From: Schlesneria sphaerica
GTDB taxonomy: Bacteria; Planctomycetota; Planctomycetia; Planctomycetales; Planctomycetaceae
DNA length: 64,000 nucleotides
Direction of reading: 5' to 3'
Assembly (NCBI RefSeq): GCF_044336245.1
Contig: NZ_CP172346.1
Location: forward strand, 1,364,001-1,428,000
The notes under the pieces were generated by a model. That model made no database searches. It was not told the origin of the DNA and saw only the letters and a list, made by a program, of their open reading frames with translations. This document shows, one piece after another, positions 44,416 to 54,300 of this stretch. Made by a program: the position numbers and the translations under genes. Numbering within the stretch: position 1 is the stretch's first letter; each line of letters starts with the position of its first letter.

Positions 44416-45744
44416 TCAGGATTGGGACCAGTACCCGCCGCGACTGTGATCAAACTGAATCTCGGCGCCGCGGACCTCTTCATCAAATCGGCCATCGAGA
44501 AATACGGTGCGTCCCTGAACGATTGTGCGAACAGGCCATCCCTGCAGTGTGACGCCATGCCACGGCGACCAGCCGCTCTTTGTCTGCTGGTTCTCGTTAC
44601 GCACTGTCTGTTTCTTGTTCAGATCGATCAGCACAAGGTCAGCATCGTAGCCTTCAGCGATACGCCCTTTTCCAACCATATCCCATACCCGAGCCGGCGC
44701 TTCACACATCCATTGAACAACGCTTTCCAGCGAGCAGATTCCGGCATTCACGCTATCGAGCATCAGGGCCAGCGAATTCTCGACAGCAGGCAGACCTGAG
44801 GGGGACTTGGGATAGGGCTGCTGTTTCTCTTCGAGCGTGTGTGGTGCGTGGTCGGTTGCAATGACCTGAATCCGTCCCTGCTTCAGAGCGAGCCACAACC
44901 CTTCGTTATCGGCAGAGGTCTTGATCGAGGGATTCATCTGAACCAGTGAACCGAGCCGTTCATAGTCATCGACATTGAAAAACAAGTGATGTGGACAGAC
45001 TTCGGCAGTGATGAGTCCCTGCGGATCGCGGAGGAGTTCTGTTTCGGCCGCGGTCGAGACGTGCAGCACATGGAATCGATGCCGATGGCGGATGGCCAGG
45101 TCGATCGCGCGCTTGGTCGCAATCACTGCGGCAGCCTCATCACGGATCAGCGAGTGATCTTCGTAGGTCGATCCTCCATTCAGCCGCTGTGAGTTTGCCC
45201 GGACCGTCGCTTCGTCTTCACAGTGAGCGCAAATGGGCAGTGTGGTCTCGGCGAAAATCCGCTCCAGCGCCGCCTGCTCATCGACCAGCAGGTCACCGGT
45301 GCTCGACCCGATAAAGATCTTGATCCCCGGCGTCCGGGTTGCCGCCTGAAGTTCTGCGAGATTGGTGGGGGTCGCACCGATATAGAACCCGTAGTTGACG
45401 AGACACCTTTCGCTGGCCAGTTGCAGCTTTTCGCTCAGCCGTTCGACAGTGGTTGTCGTCGGCCGCGTGTTGGGCATCTCGAGGAACGAGGTGACGCCCC
45501 CCTTGGCACAGGCTCGTGTGGCCGTTCTGAGATCCTCTTTGTGTGTCAGTCCCGGTTCGCGGAAATGAACCTGATCGTCAATAACACCCGGGATGAGAAT
45601 CAGGTCATGGGCATCGATCGTTTCATCCACCTGAACCCCTTTGGGGGGATCGATCCCAAGGATTTTTCCACCTTCAATCAGGACATCCACACGGGCCTGG
45701 TCGGCAGGTAGAACGCAAGTGGCACCAGATATCAAAGTTCGCAC
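44416..45744 (-). CDS. pyrC: Dihydroorotase
   Basis: A 442-residue amidohydrolase that closes N-carbamoyl-aspartate to dihydroorotate in pyrimidine synthesis. The N-terminal metal strand reads VIDDQVHFREPG: the second His (H60) is present but the first His of the usual HxH is replaced by Gln. This variant also occurs in a branch of bacterial dihydroorotases, as far as I recall. The carboxylated Lys lies in GIKIFIGSSTG, later ligands are ICAHCED, FHVLHVS and ATDHAPHT. The start is GTG 45744 with GAGG upstream. Allantoinase/hydantoinase-like activity is the alternative but sequence context and length favour PyrC. Confidence 0.88.
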   Translation of the reverse strand: MRTLISGATCVLPADQARVDVLIEGGKILGIDPPKGVQVDETIDAHDLILIPGVIDDQVHFREPGLTHKEDLRTATRACAKGGVTSFLEMPNTRPTTTTVERLSEKLQLASERCLVNYGFYIGATPTNLAELQAATRTPGIKIFIGSSTGDLLVDEQAALERIFAETTLPICAHCEDEATVRANSQRLNGGSTYEDHSLIRDEAAAVIATKRAIDLAIRHRHRFHVLHVSTAAETELLRDPQGLITAEVCPHHLFFNVDDYERLGSLVQMNPSIKTSADNEGLWLALKQGRIQVIATDHAPHTLEEKQQPYPKSPSGLPAVENSLALMLDSVNAGICSLESVVQWMCEAPARVWDMVGKGRIAEGYDADLVLIDLNKKQTVRNENQQTKSGWSPWHGVTLQGWPVRTIVQGRTVFLDGRFDEEVRGAEIQFDHSRGGYWSQS

Positions 45745-45803
45745 GAAAGGACCTCACTTATGCAACAATTCACATTCTTACCGCAGGCACTTGTCCGGCC
45801 GAA

Positions 45804-47453
45804 TCAGTCGGCGCTCAGCGCCTTGCTGACGATCTCACGTGCCTCGGAAACGATCTGCTGCAAGTGCTGTTCATCACGACAGCTTTCCGCATAAAGTTTA
45901 TAGATGGCTTCCGTTCCCGAGGGGCGGGCTGCAAACCAGCCCCCGTCGGTCGTTACCTTGATTCCGCCGATCGGCTTCTGATTTCCCGGGGCGACATCCA
46001 GTTTGGCCGTGATCGCTTCACCAGCCAGCGTGTCCGACGTAACCGATGCGGGCTTCAGGCGTTTGAATGCTTCTTTTTCCTCCAGGGAAATCGGCTGGTC
46101 GATCCGCGTGTAGTGCCGCTCGCCAAACTGGGCAACGAGATCCCGGTAGTGCTCACCCGGGTCGCGTCCCGTTTTCGCGGTAATTTCCGCAGCGAGCAGC
46201 GCCAGAATAATGCCATCCTTGTCAGTTGACCACGCAGACCCGTCCATTCGCAGGAAGCTGGCTCCGGCACTTTCTTCACCCCCAAAGCCCAGTGTGCCGC
46301 TGTACAAGCCCTCGACAAACCATTTGAAACCGACCGGAACTTCATAGAGATGCCGGCCAATTGACGAAGCGACGCAGTCGATCATCTGACTGCTGACGCA
46401 GGTCTTACCGACTCCCGCCGTCGCCGGCCATTCCGCGCGGTGCTGAAACAAGTAGCGAATCGCCACGGCAAGATAATGGTTTGGATTCATCAGTCCCGAC
46501 GATTTCGTCACGATTCCATGCCGGTCCGTATCGGGATCATTTCCGAAAGCGATATCGAACTGATCCTTGAGCTTAACGAGGCTGGCCATGGCGTATGGGC
46601 TGGAACAATCCATTCGGATCTTGCCATCATGGTCGACGGTCATAAAGCCGAACGCGGGATCTACACGCGGGTTGACGACGGTGACATCAAGCCCGTAGGT
46701 CTCGGCAATGGTCTGCCAGTAGCCCACGGCAGCCCCCCCCAGGGGATCGACGCCAATTCTCAGCCCCGCACGTCGAATGACGTCCATGTCGATCACATGC
46801 TTCAAGTCGTCGATGTAATCGCGAGCGAAATCTTTGGAAGTAGTCGTCGGGGCATTGAGAGCCGCTTCATACGAAACCCGCCTGATCGCCGAGATACCCG
46901 CTTTCAACAGTTCGTTCGCACGATTCTGGACCCAGCCGGTGATATCAGTGTCCGCAGGTCCTCCGTTTGGGGGATTGTACTTAAATCCCCCATCTTCAGG
47001 AGGATTGTGCGAAGGAGTGATCACAATCCCATCGGCCTGAGGCCCACTCGAATGATCGCGGTTGTAGCACAGGATTGCGTGCGAGACTGTTGGAGTGGGA
47101 GTGAAGCCATTCCCGTTCTGGATACAGGTCTCGATACCGTTCGCGGCCAGGACTTCCAGAGCAGACTGCTCCGCAGGACCCGAGAGCGCGTGCGTGTCTT
47201 TGCCGAGAAAGAGGGGACCAGTGATCCCATGGTTGCTGCGGTATTCGATCAGGGCCTGGGTGATAGCGACAATGTGCGACTCGGTAAACGTACCGTTTTT
47301 CGAAGTCCCGCGATGCCCACTGGTCCCGAAGCTGACCAGTTGTGCTTTATTCTCAGGATCCGGCCTCTGATCATAATACAATGCAATCAAACGAGATGTA
47401 TCGATCAGCAGTTCGCGGGGTGCCGGAAGTCCAGCCAGTGGGGAGGTGGCCAT
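45804..47453 (-). CDS. pgm: Phosphoglucomutase (alpha-D-glucose-1,6-bisphosphate type)
   Basis: A 549-residue alpha-phosphohexomutase, the length of E. coli Pgm. It interconverts glucose 1-phosphate and glucose 6-phosphate. GTSGHRG lies at 43-49, the phosphoserine loop is TPSHNPPEDGGFKYNPPNGG, the metal loop is DPDTDRHG, the sugar-binding loop is GEESAG, and the C-terminal phosphate site is ARPSGTEAIYK. The frame extends to 47480, but ATG 47453 has AAAAGG about 11 bases upstream. It feeds glucose 6-phosphate to pgi and zwf and glucose 1-phosphate to polysaccharide synthesis. It stands 59 bp ahead of pyrC on the same strand, so cotranscription is possible. Confidence 0.95.
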   Translation of the reverse strand: MATSPLAGLPAPRELLIDTSRLIALYYDQRPDPENKAQLVSFGTSGHRGTSKNGTFTESHIVAITQALIEYRSNHGITGPLFLGKDTHALSGPAEQSALEVLAANGIETCIQNGNGFTPTPTVSHAILCYNRDHSSGPQADGIVITPSHNPPEDGGFKYNPPNGGPADTDITGWVQNRANELLKAGISAIRRVSYEAALNAPTTTSKDFARDYIDDLKHVIDMDVIRRAGLRIGVDPLGGAAVGYWQTIAETYGLDVTVVNPRVDPAFGFMTVDHDGKIRMDCSSPYAMASLVKLKDQFDIAFGNDPDTDRHGIVTKSSGLMNPNHYLAVAIRYLFQHRAEWPATAGVGKTCVSSQMIDCVASSIGRHLYEVPVGFKWFVEGLYSGTLGFGGEESAGASFLRMDGSAWSTDKDGIILALLAAEITAKTGRDPGEHYRDLVAQFGERHYTRIDQPISLEEKEAFKRLKPASVTSDTLAGEAITAKLDVAPGNQKPIGGIKVTTDGGWFAARPSGTEAIYKLYAESCRDEQHLQQIVSEAREIVSKALSAD

Positions 47454-47647
47454 ATTGTGACCTTTTCTCTCGTTCAGCAACGAATGGGAGAGTCTCGCGT
47501 CGGCGCAAGGACTCGTAAATTGTGACTTTTTTCACGGAACGGCGATAAAGGTGATGTTCGGATTGGAATCACGCCGCGATCCACAGCCTCCAACCCGCCC
47601 ATGTCCAGCCGTCATCGGCCGCTCAGTATAAGCATTCACCCCGAAAA

Positions 47648-48202
47648 ATGGCGCGTCGTGGTCCGCAGAAGACCGTCAAAATTTCCATAGAACGACTCAT
47701 TCGCCGTAATCATGTGAACCAGCAGCAAAAACAGATGCCGGGAAATCAGACGACGCGTTTCACCGTCACCGCACTGCGAGGCCAGAGTCGCTTTGTCCCT
47801 TGGTTCTTGCCGTCCTCAGTCGCAGAAACCAAGGACACCGCAGCCCCGAACGTAACATCGCGCGCGGAGCACAAAACCGATGCCACTGCTTCGAGAGTCC
47901 TCTCCGAAGCAGTGCCCGCGGTACCACCACAGACCAACTTCTCCGTCAAACTCATCAGAGCAACCCGTGCCACTACTCCTGTTGAGAAGCTTCCACTGCC
48001 ACCGGTGCCCTCGGGAGTACCACAAAGTTCAGGAGAGACGCCACTCGACAGGCTCACCACCGGAAGCGGTCGTGACCCCATTTGGTCTCAGCCGGCGAAG
48101 AAACAGGCGGGGCCTCAACAACGGGTTTTGACAGCCGGAACGGCCCGACCTAACATACTCAGGCTTTTGGCTTTCGAGATGGACAACACGAACTCGAGTT
48201 AG
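47648..48202 (+). CDS. Hypothetical basic protein upstream of the MATE gene
   Basis: An open frame of 184 residues that ends 5 bp before the MATE start, an arrangement that would suit translational coupling. The N-terminal 30 residues are basic (MARRGPQKTVKIS...RLIRRN). The rest is rich in Thr, Pro, Ser and Ala and looks disordered, with no domain, membrane segment or signal peptide. The ATG has no good ribosome-binding site, so it may be non-coding leader sequence. I do not recognise it. Confidence 0.35.
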   Translation: MARRGPQKTVKISIERLIRRNHVNQQQKQMPGNQTTRFTVTALRGQSRFVPWFLPSSVAETKDTAAPNVTSRAEHKTDATASRVLSEAVPAVPPQTNFSVKLIRATRATTPVEKLPLPPVPSGVPQSSGETPLDRLTTGSGRDPIWSQPAKKQAGPQQRVLTAGTARPNILRLLAFEMDNTNSS

Positions 48203-48207
48203 AGATC

Positions 48208-49605
48208 ATGGATGATTCACCCGCTTCTGCGGGTTCACTGGCGACGAACAATCTCCGTCGTCAATTGTTTTCTTTGGCGATCCCGGTTCTCTGCGAACAG
48301 GTTCTGACGTTCTGCGTCGGCTTCTTCGATGTCTTTCTCTCGGGCCGGCTGGGAAAAACAGAAACGGCGGCGATTGGATTGTCGGCCTACGTCTCGTGGC
48401 TGGCATCGATGATGTTCAGCCTAGTCGGCATCGGTACCTCCGCGATTGTTGCCCGTGAATGGGGTGCCGGCGAACACGAGAAAGCTCGTCGCATCCTGGG
48501 TCGTTCCCTGGCGATGACGCCACTGATCGGCCTGATCATCTTCCTGATTCTTCAGTTGATGGCCACTGGCTTTCCTCAGCTTCTGAAAATGGAAGGTGAG
48601 CAGCTTCGGATTGCAGTCGAATATCTTCGCTACGACGCCTGCGGCCAGTTCTTCGCTGGATGGACGCTGATCGCCGCGGCCGGACTGCGCGGAGCGGGCG
48701 ACATGGTCACGCCACTCAAAGTCCTTGTTCTGACGAACGTCGTCAACATTATCGTTTCCTCGACGTGCACCTTCGGCTTCGTGGTGGGCGAAACAGCGCA
48801 GGTGCTGGTCCCCGCGTTGGGCGTCAAAGGAATCGTCATCGGCACGGTGATTTCGCACATCTGCGGTGCAGCGGCAATCACTTGCATCCTGTTCAGCAGG
48901 TCCGCAACGTTGCGACTGATCCGCTCGGACCTGGAATTTCATCGTGAAACGATCTGGCGGATCCTTCGTATCGGCGGCCCCGCGGCATTGGGAGGACTGT
49001 GCACATTCATCGGTCATTTTGCCTTTCTCATGGTGATTGCCCGGCTGTCTCCGTTGGGCTTTGACGGAGCAACATTCGCCGCGCATGTGGTCGGCATCCG
49101 GATCGAGTCCATGTCGTATCTCCCGGTCGAAGCCTTTGGAATCGCCGCAGCGACGCTGGTCGGACAATCGCTGGGGGCCGGTCAATTGGAACGAGCCAAA
49201 CAGGCAGGGCACGAAGCCGTGCGCCAGTGCATCGGCTATGCGGCACTGATGTCCGTCATTTTCTTCGTCTTCGCACAACAGATCTTCGCGATGATGCACG
49301 CGGATGTGGCGGTGTCGGTCGCAGGGGTCCCCGCATTCCGCATGATGGCCCTCTATCAGGTCCCGAACGCGCTGCTCATTGTTTACATGAATGCACTGCG
49401 TGGTGCGGGGGACACGAAATTTCCGCTCTACTGCGCGTTGCTGGGGAACGTCTTTGTTCGAGTTTCGATTGGCTACCTGTGCGGAGTCTACTGGCAGATG
49501 GGACTGCTGGGCGCCTGGATCGGAATGGGGGCCGACAACCTGTTACGTTGCGTGCTGATCACGTGGCGGTATGTCGCGGGGCGATGGACTCGCACCCGCG
49601 TCTGA
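48208..49605 (+). CDS. MATE-family multidrug/metabolite efflux transporter
   Basis: A 465-residue polytopic protein with twelve hydrophobic helices in two six-helix halves. Family features are AIPVLCEQVLTFCVGFFDVFLSGRLG in TM1-loop, GAGEHEKA in the loop between TM2 and TM3, RGAGDMVTPL in the first half and the equivalent RGAGDTKFPL in the second, and SLGAGQLERAKQAG at the start of the second half. It exports cationic or aromatic compounds by Na+ or H+ antiport; the substrate is unknown. The ATG has only a weak GAG upstream. It is convergent with the aldehyde dehydrogenase gene. Confidence 0.93.
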   Translation: MDDSPASAGSLATNNLRRQLFSLAIPVLCEQVLTFCVGFFDVFLSGRLGKTETAAIGLSAYVSWLASMMFSLVGIGTSAIVAREWGAGEHEKARRILGRSLAMTPLIGLIIFLILQLMATGFPQLLKMEGEQLRIAVEYLRYDACGQFFAGWTLIAAAGLRGAGDMVTPLKVLVLTNVVNIIVSSTCTFGFVVGETAQVLVPALGVKGIVIGTVISHICGAAAITCILFSRSATLRLIRSDLEFHRETIWRILRIGGPAALGGLCTFIGHFAFLMVIARLSPLGFDGATFAAHVVGIRIESMSYLPVEAFGIAAATLVGQSLGAGQLERAKQAGHEAVRQCIGYAALMSVIFFVFAQQIFAMMHADVAVSVAGVPAFRMMALYQVPNALLIVYMNALRGAGDTKFPLYCALLGNVFVRVSIGYLCGVYWQMGLLGAWIGMGADNLLRCVLITWRYVAGRWTRTRV

Positions 49606-49622
49606 CCATTGAAGAGATGCGT

Positions 49623-49648
49623 CCCACCGGGACCGATGTCCCGGTGGG
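49623..49648. terminator. Hairpin between convergent MATE and aldehyde dehydrogenase genes
   Basis: CCCACCGGGAC (49623-49633) pairs perfectly with GTCCCGGTGGG (49638-49648) over a 4-nt loop, in the 56-bp gap between two convergent genes. No T-run is present on either side. Its location fits a shared bidirectional terminator or mRNA end structure. Confidence 0.6.
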
Positions 49649-49661
49649 TCCTGTACTGGCA

Positions 49662-51254
49662 TCAGTTGGACGCCTCGGGAACATTTCCCTGGCTCCACTG
49701 CCCGTCGATCCGCCGCCACATCGTTCCCGTTGGATTGGCATTTCGCAGAGGGGCAGGCAGACGGTGTGGTCGCACACCGTCATAGCATTGCAGCATCGCA
49801 AATCGTCGGATCGACGACGGGATGCCGACGGCGGTGAATCCAGGATGGCCGGTCGCCGGGAACGGCCCACCATGATTCATGGAAGGGACCACGGCGACGC
49901 CGGTCGGCATCTTGTCATTGAGAAGTCGACCGACTTTCTGGCGGAGAATCGACGCAACCCGGTCATAGAGGGGGTCGTCCGATCCATCCGTCGCGGTATA
50001 GAGACTGCCGGTGAGATTTCCCTCAAGACAGCGGGTGACGGCCAGGAGTTCTTCTTCGTTAGCTGCGACGACGATCAACGATTCGTTCCCGAAGGCTTCC
50101 GTCTGAAGCGACTCAGGGTTGTGAATGAACTGTTTTCCGGTGACTCGCAGCAGGGTGTTCTGGCAACAGAATCCTGTTCCGCCCCCCTTCTCACCACCCG
50201 CCAGCAGTTGGGCTCCATTCTTGACCAGCGTCTGAATACCGGAATGAAGGTTCTTCTGAACCCCTTCGCTCAACAGCGTCCCCACGGGGGCGGCCGAGAA
50301 ACGTTCCGCCGTCTCCTTGATAAACGCTTCGGTCTCAGGTCCTGCCAGAGCAATGACCAGTCCGGGATTGGTACAGAACTGCCCGACGGCCATCAGACAA
50401 CTCGTCGCGAACTGTTCCGAGAGGGCTGCCCCCTTCTCTTTCAGTGCCCCGGGCAGAAAATAGACGGGATTGATGCTGGAAAGCTCGAGGTAGATCGGCT
50501 TACCGACTTTATCAGCGGCCTCTTTCAGGACCATTCCTGCCGAGCGGGCACCTGTATACCCGATCGCGCCGACAGAAGGATGTGACGCGAGCTTCACGCC
50601 ATCACTGTGATCGATGCGATAGATCAACTGGACAAACCCTGCGGGCATTCCAGTGGCTTTCGCAGCTTCGTGCGCCGCTTCCGCAAAAATGCGGGTCGTG
50701 CCGGGATGAGACGAATGCCCCTTGGCAATGACCGGGTTTCCTGCTGCGACCGCTGCCGCGAAATCCCCGCCCGAGATCCCATTGAACGCGAAAGGAAAGT
50801 TGTTCGGTCCAAAGACCACAACCGGCCCGATCGGCCCCAGCAGGGAACGGATGTTACTCCCGCTGTCGATGGTGGCTTCAACCCATGAGCCGTCGCGGGC
50901 GGCTTTGGCCGCCTGACGAAGTTGATTCGTCGTACGGGGAAGTTCGACATCCTGAAGTCGCGGCTGGACCGCAAGGCCGGTTTCCAGATTCGCCAGCGTC
51001 ACGAGTTCGGAAGTTCGCGCTTCGATCTGGTCAGCGTAAGCTTCCAGAAAATCGGCAAAGCGAGAACCGTTCCAGCCCCGTACCGCCTCGGCTGCTTTGG
51101 CTGCGGCATTGATCGCCGTTTCCACTTCGGCCCAGGGACTTACCGGATAAGACTCGGAAAGGGCCTGGGTTGTCTTTGGATTAATCGCCTGGAAAGTTTT
51201 CGTGCCGGTCGAAGCCCGCCATTCTCCATCGATCAATACATTTTGAGTTTTCAT
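49662..51254 (-). CDS. Aldehyde dehydrogenase (2,5-dioxovalerate / alpha-ketoglutaric semialdehyde type)
   Basis: A 530-residue NAD(P)-dependent aldehyde dehydrogenase. The catalytic Cys lies in GQFCTNPG, the general-base Glu in YLELSSINP, and the cofactor loop in GYTGARSAG; FGPNNFPFAFN is the family's N-anchor. The long C-terminal LPAPLRNANPTGTMWRRIDG is characteristic of the 2,5-dioxovalerate dehydrogenase branch, which makes 2-oxoglutarate at the end of pentose, hydroxyproline or glucarate breakdown. No other gene of such a pathway is adjacent. AAGGA precedes the ATG. It may be cotranscribed with the cytochrome gene 110 bp upstream. Confidence 0.9.
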   Translation of the reverse strand: MKTQNVLIDGEWRASTGTKTFQAINPKTTQALSESYPVSPWAEVETAINAAAKAAEAVRGWNGSRFADFLEAYADQIEARTSELVTLANLETGLAVQPRLQDVELPRTTNQLRQAAKAARDGSWVEATIDSGSNIRSLLGPIGPVVVFGPNNFPFAFNGISGGDFAAAVAAGNPVIAKGHSSHPGTTRIFAEAAHEAAKATGMPAGFVQLIYRIDHSDGVKLASHPSVGAIGYTGARSAGMVLKEAADKVGKPIYLELSSINPVYFLPGALKEKGAALSEQFATSCLMAVGQFCTNPGLVIALAGPETEAFIKETAERFSAAPVGTLLSEGVQKNLHSGIQTLVKNGAQLLAGGEKGGGTGFCCQNTLLRVTGKQFIHNPESLQTEAFGNESLIVVAANEEELLAVTRCLEGNLTGSLYTATDGSDDPLYDRVASILRQKVGRLLNDKMPTGVAVVPSMNHGGPFPATGHPGFTAVGIPSSIRRFAMLQCYDGVRPHRLPAPLRNANPTGTMWRRIDGQWSQGNVPEASN

Positions 51255-51364
51255 TGCGGTTCCTTGAGTGTCCCGATTCGCGGGACACCTCTGACTAAGC
51301 GTCGCTCTTAAACTTGCCTCTGGCGGCTATCTTCGCGAAGCAGCACAGGGCAATCAACCGAGTC

Positions 51365-54300
51365 TCAGTCGACAAACATCAGTTCGTTGGCAATCAAGAG
51401 CACCTGGGCTAACTGTTCAAGGTTGCTCAGCAGCGACGGCAGGGGCCCAGTAAAATCCCGCTGGGCATCCCAGACGGCTTCCGGAATGTTTGCGGCTTCG
51501 CTCCCCGCAGATCGATGCCGGACAACGGGGGACCAGAGGTACTGATCGCTGTTCAATTCTCCATTGATATCCACGACGAAATCGAGCGAGTCTCCCTTTT
51601 TCAGCTCGATCGATTCAATGTCCATTTTCTGCCGGGTATTGTGGAGGGGAATCGACGCGAGCGATCCCTGTCGGCTGGAAATGATGGAACAACGAATTCC
51701 ATTTCCTGCGGCAACCTCATGAGCAGCGGTTGATTCCACAGAGAACGTTCCGTCATGAGGTGCCGTCCAGCGTCGCACCGCGCAGTGGTCCAGATTATTC
51801 CCGGGATGCCCACCTGAGGCCGTTACCTGCACCCAACCCAGGGCCGCGTCGGGCCATTGAGTCCCCCCCTGCCAGGCCGCCCCATTGAAATAAGGCAGAG
51901 GCTGAAAGTTCGTCAAAATTTTCGCCGCTTCGTCATAGCGGCCATAGCCGTACTGCCAGGCTAGTGACTCAGGACTGACGGCAGCAGCGATCTCTTCTCC
52001 GTCGACCGCAAGAAAGGCCAGGGCCCTTTCCAACTGTCCGGGGGTGGGTTGCCGCTGAAATACAGTCCGATAGAGCCGGCGAATTTTCTCTGCGGGATCA
52101 GTCACTCCGTCCTGACTGACTCGTTCCACCAGACTTCTGGCCTGTTGGGCCACAAAAGGATGGTTCAGAGCAAACAGGGCCTGCTGGGGAACGGTCGTTT
52201 CGCTTCGCAGCGGAATGTGGAGATCAGGGTTCGCGAAATCGAAGACACGCAGCGTCGCTGCCAGGAACTGGCGATCAATTAAGCCGTACAGGGTACGCCT
52301 GCGGTGAGCGGTCCCTTCCGTTGCGAACAGGTCGCTCGCACGCCCCCCCATTTGTAAGTCGAGCCGTCCCGCAGCCATCAACAAGCTGTCGCGGAACTCT
52401 TCAAACGACAGACGACGCGTATTCATTCTCCAGAGAAGTCGATTTTCAGGGTCAACCTGCATGGCACGCGCCAGTCCCGCAGTATTAGTTCCCCCAGCAG
52501 CTTGCGGTGCTTGATCGTCCGTCCCGAGAGACTGCTGCCGATAGGTGCTGGACAGGACGATCAGGCGGTGCAGGTGCTTGGTGCTCCATTCGTTGGCGAT
52601 CAGTTGCCGGGCCAACCAGTCCAGCAGTTCCGGATGGCTGGGTGGCTCAGCTCGTATCCCGAAATCGCTGGAGGTCTTTACGAGACCCGATCCAAAATGC
52701 CCCTGCCAGACACGATTCACCCAGACTCGTGCGGTGAGTGGATTCTGTGGATCGATGATCGCCTGAGCGAGTTCCCTCCGTCCGCTTCCCTGTTGAAACG
52801 GAGCTGGTTCCGATCCCGCGACGACGGAGACGAAATGGCGCTGCACTTCAGCCCCGCGATTAGCAGGATTTCCCCTTCGGAAGATCCGTGCAGGGCGGAT
52901 TAATTCCCGATCGACGAGGGTGACGGCATGAGCGGGAGCGAGAGGTGACTGAATCAGCCAGCGATCCACCTCCCCCTGCAATCTCCACAGTTCGGTCACA
53001 GAGCCACTGTCGAAATAGCCTTCCGTCGAAACGATGGGTTCATTCGGAACAAGACAGGGAGAACCGGGCGCAAAAAGAACCTGTCGCAGCGATTCATCCT
53101 CAGGAAGATCGAACGCTGCGGGGTCAGGCAATCCCGCCGCCTTCCCCTTTTCCAGATGGAGTTTCCAATCCCGATTCACGGCCTGAAGCAAAGTTCCATA
53201 CCGTTCTGCGACTTCACGCATGGTCGCGGGAGGACGTGAGAGCGCAGACAGAACTTTACTGTTTACCAGGGCGGGTTCGTCGTTGAGAGCCTTTACGATC
53301 AGCGGCGATTGTTCAGCAAATTCGTCAGCCTTTAACGCGGCAAATCGTCGCCATGGTCCGAAGATGGGGTCTTGAATCCGCGTTTCCAGAGCGAGCCAGG
53401 CTTCCCAGCGCCGGACAAATGTCGGAATCACATCCGTAACCGCCAGTACCTGATCGAAACCCTCTTCAGGATATTTCGACAGTTCCGTTTGCGCGACGAG
53501 ATAATCCGTCACCCGCTCGCGGACTCGGTCAGATGCCTCGGTCCGCTTCTGCTGCAGCGTGTCGTGCAGTTGCTGGCGGCGTTTCTGAAGCTCTTTATCA
53601 AACGCTTCGTACGCCTCATCGCGGACTGGCGGTTCGGCAATCGCCTGCAAACGTTCCGTCGAGTTCAGGAAGACGCCGTAGAGTGAGTAATAATCGGCCG
53701 TTGGAATCGGATCATATTTGTGATCGTGGCAACGGGCACATGCGACCGTCAATCCCATTGTTCCGCGGGTCACGACGTCGATTCGATCGTCAATGATTTC
53801 GTGCGTGACACCCAGAAAACGACGGCCCAGCGTCAGGAAGCCCATCGCCGCCTGAGCACTCAAGTCATTGGGTGCCACCTGATCCGCGGCGATCTGAAGC
53901 AAGAGAAACTGATCGTAACGGAGGTCACGATTGAAAGCCTGAACCACCCAGTCGCGATAAGCAGGGGCGTGGACCCAGAATCGCTCTTCCCGTGCGTAGA
54001 CGTAGCCTTTCGTGTCCGAGTAACGAGCCACGTCCAGCCAGTGCCTTGCCCACTGCTCCCCGTAATGAGGTGAGTCGAGAAGTTCTTCTACGAGCTTCTC
54101 GTAGGCATCTTCTGCTGGATCATTCACAAATGCATCAACTCGCTCGGGAGTGGGGGGCAAGCCGGTCAAATCCATCGACAGTCGTCGAATCAATGTGCGA
54201 CGATCGGCGGCAGGAGACGGTGATAAACCATTCGCTTCCAGGCGCGCCAGGACGAAACGGTCAATCGGTGTCCGTTCCCAGGTGGTCTCTTTCACATCCG

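Noticed and set aside
46440..47525. Plus-strand frame of 361 residues
   Set aside because: Antisense to pgm, whose phosphoserine and metal loops are intact.
49227..50585. Plus-strand frame of 452 residues
   Set aside because: Out of frame with the MATE gene and antisense to the aldehyde dehydrogenase gene; no motifs.
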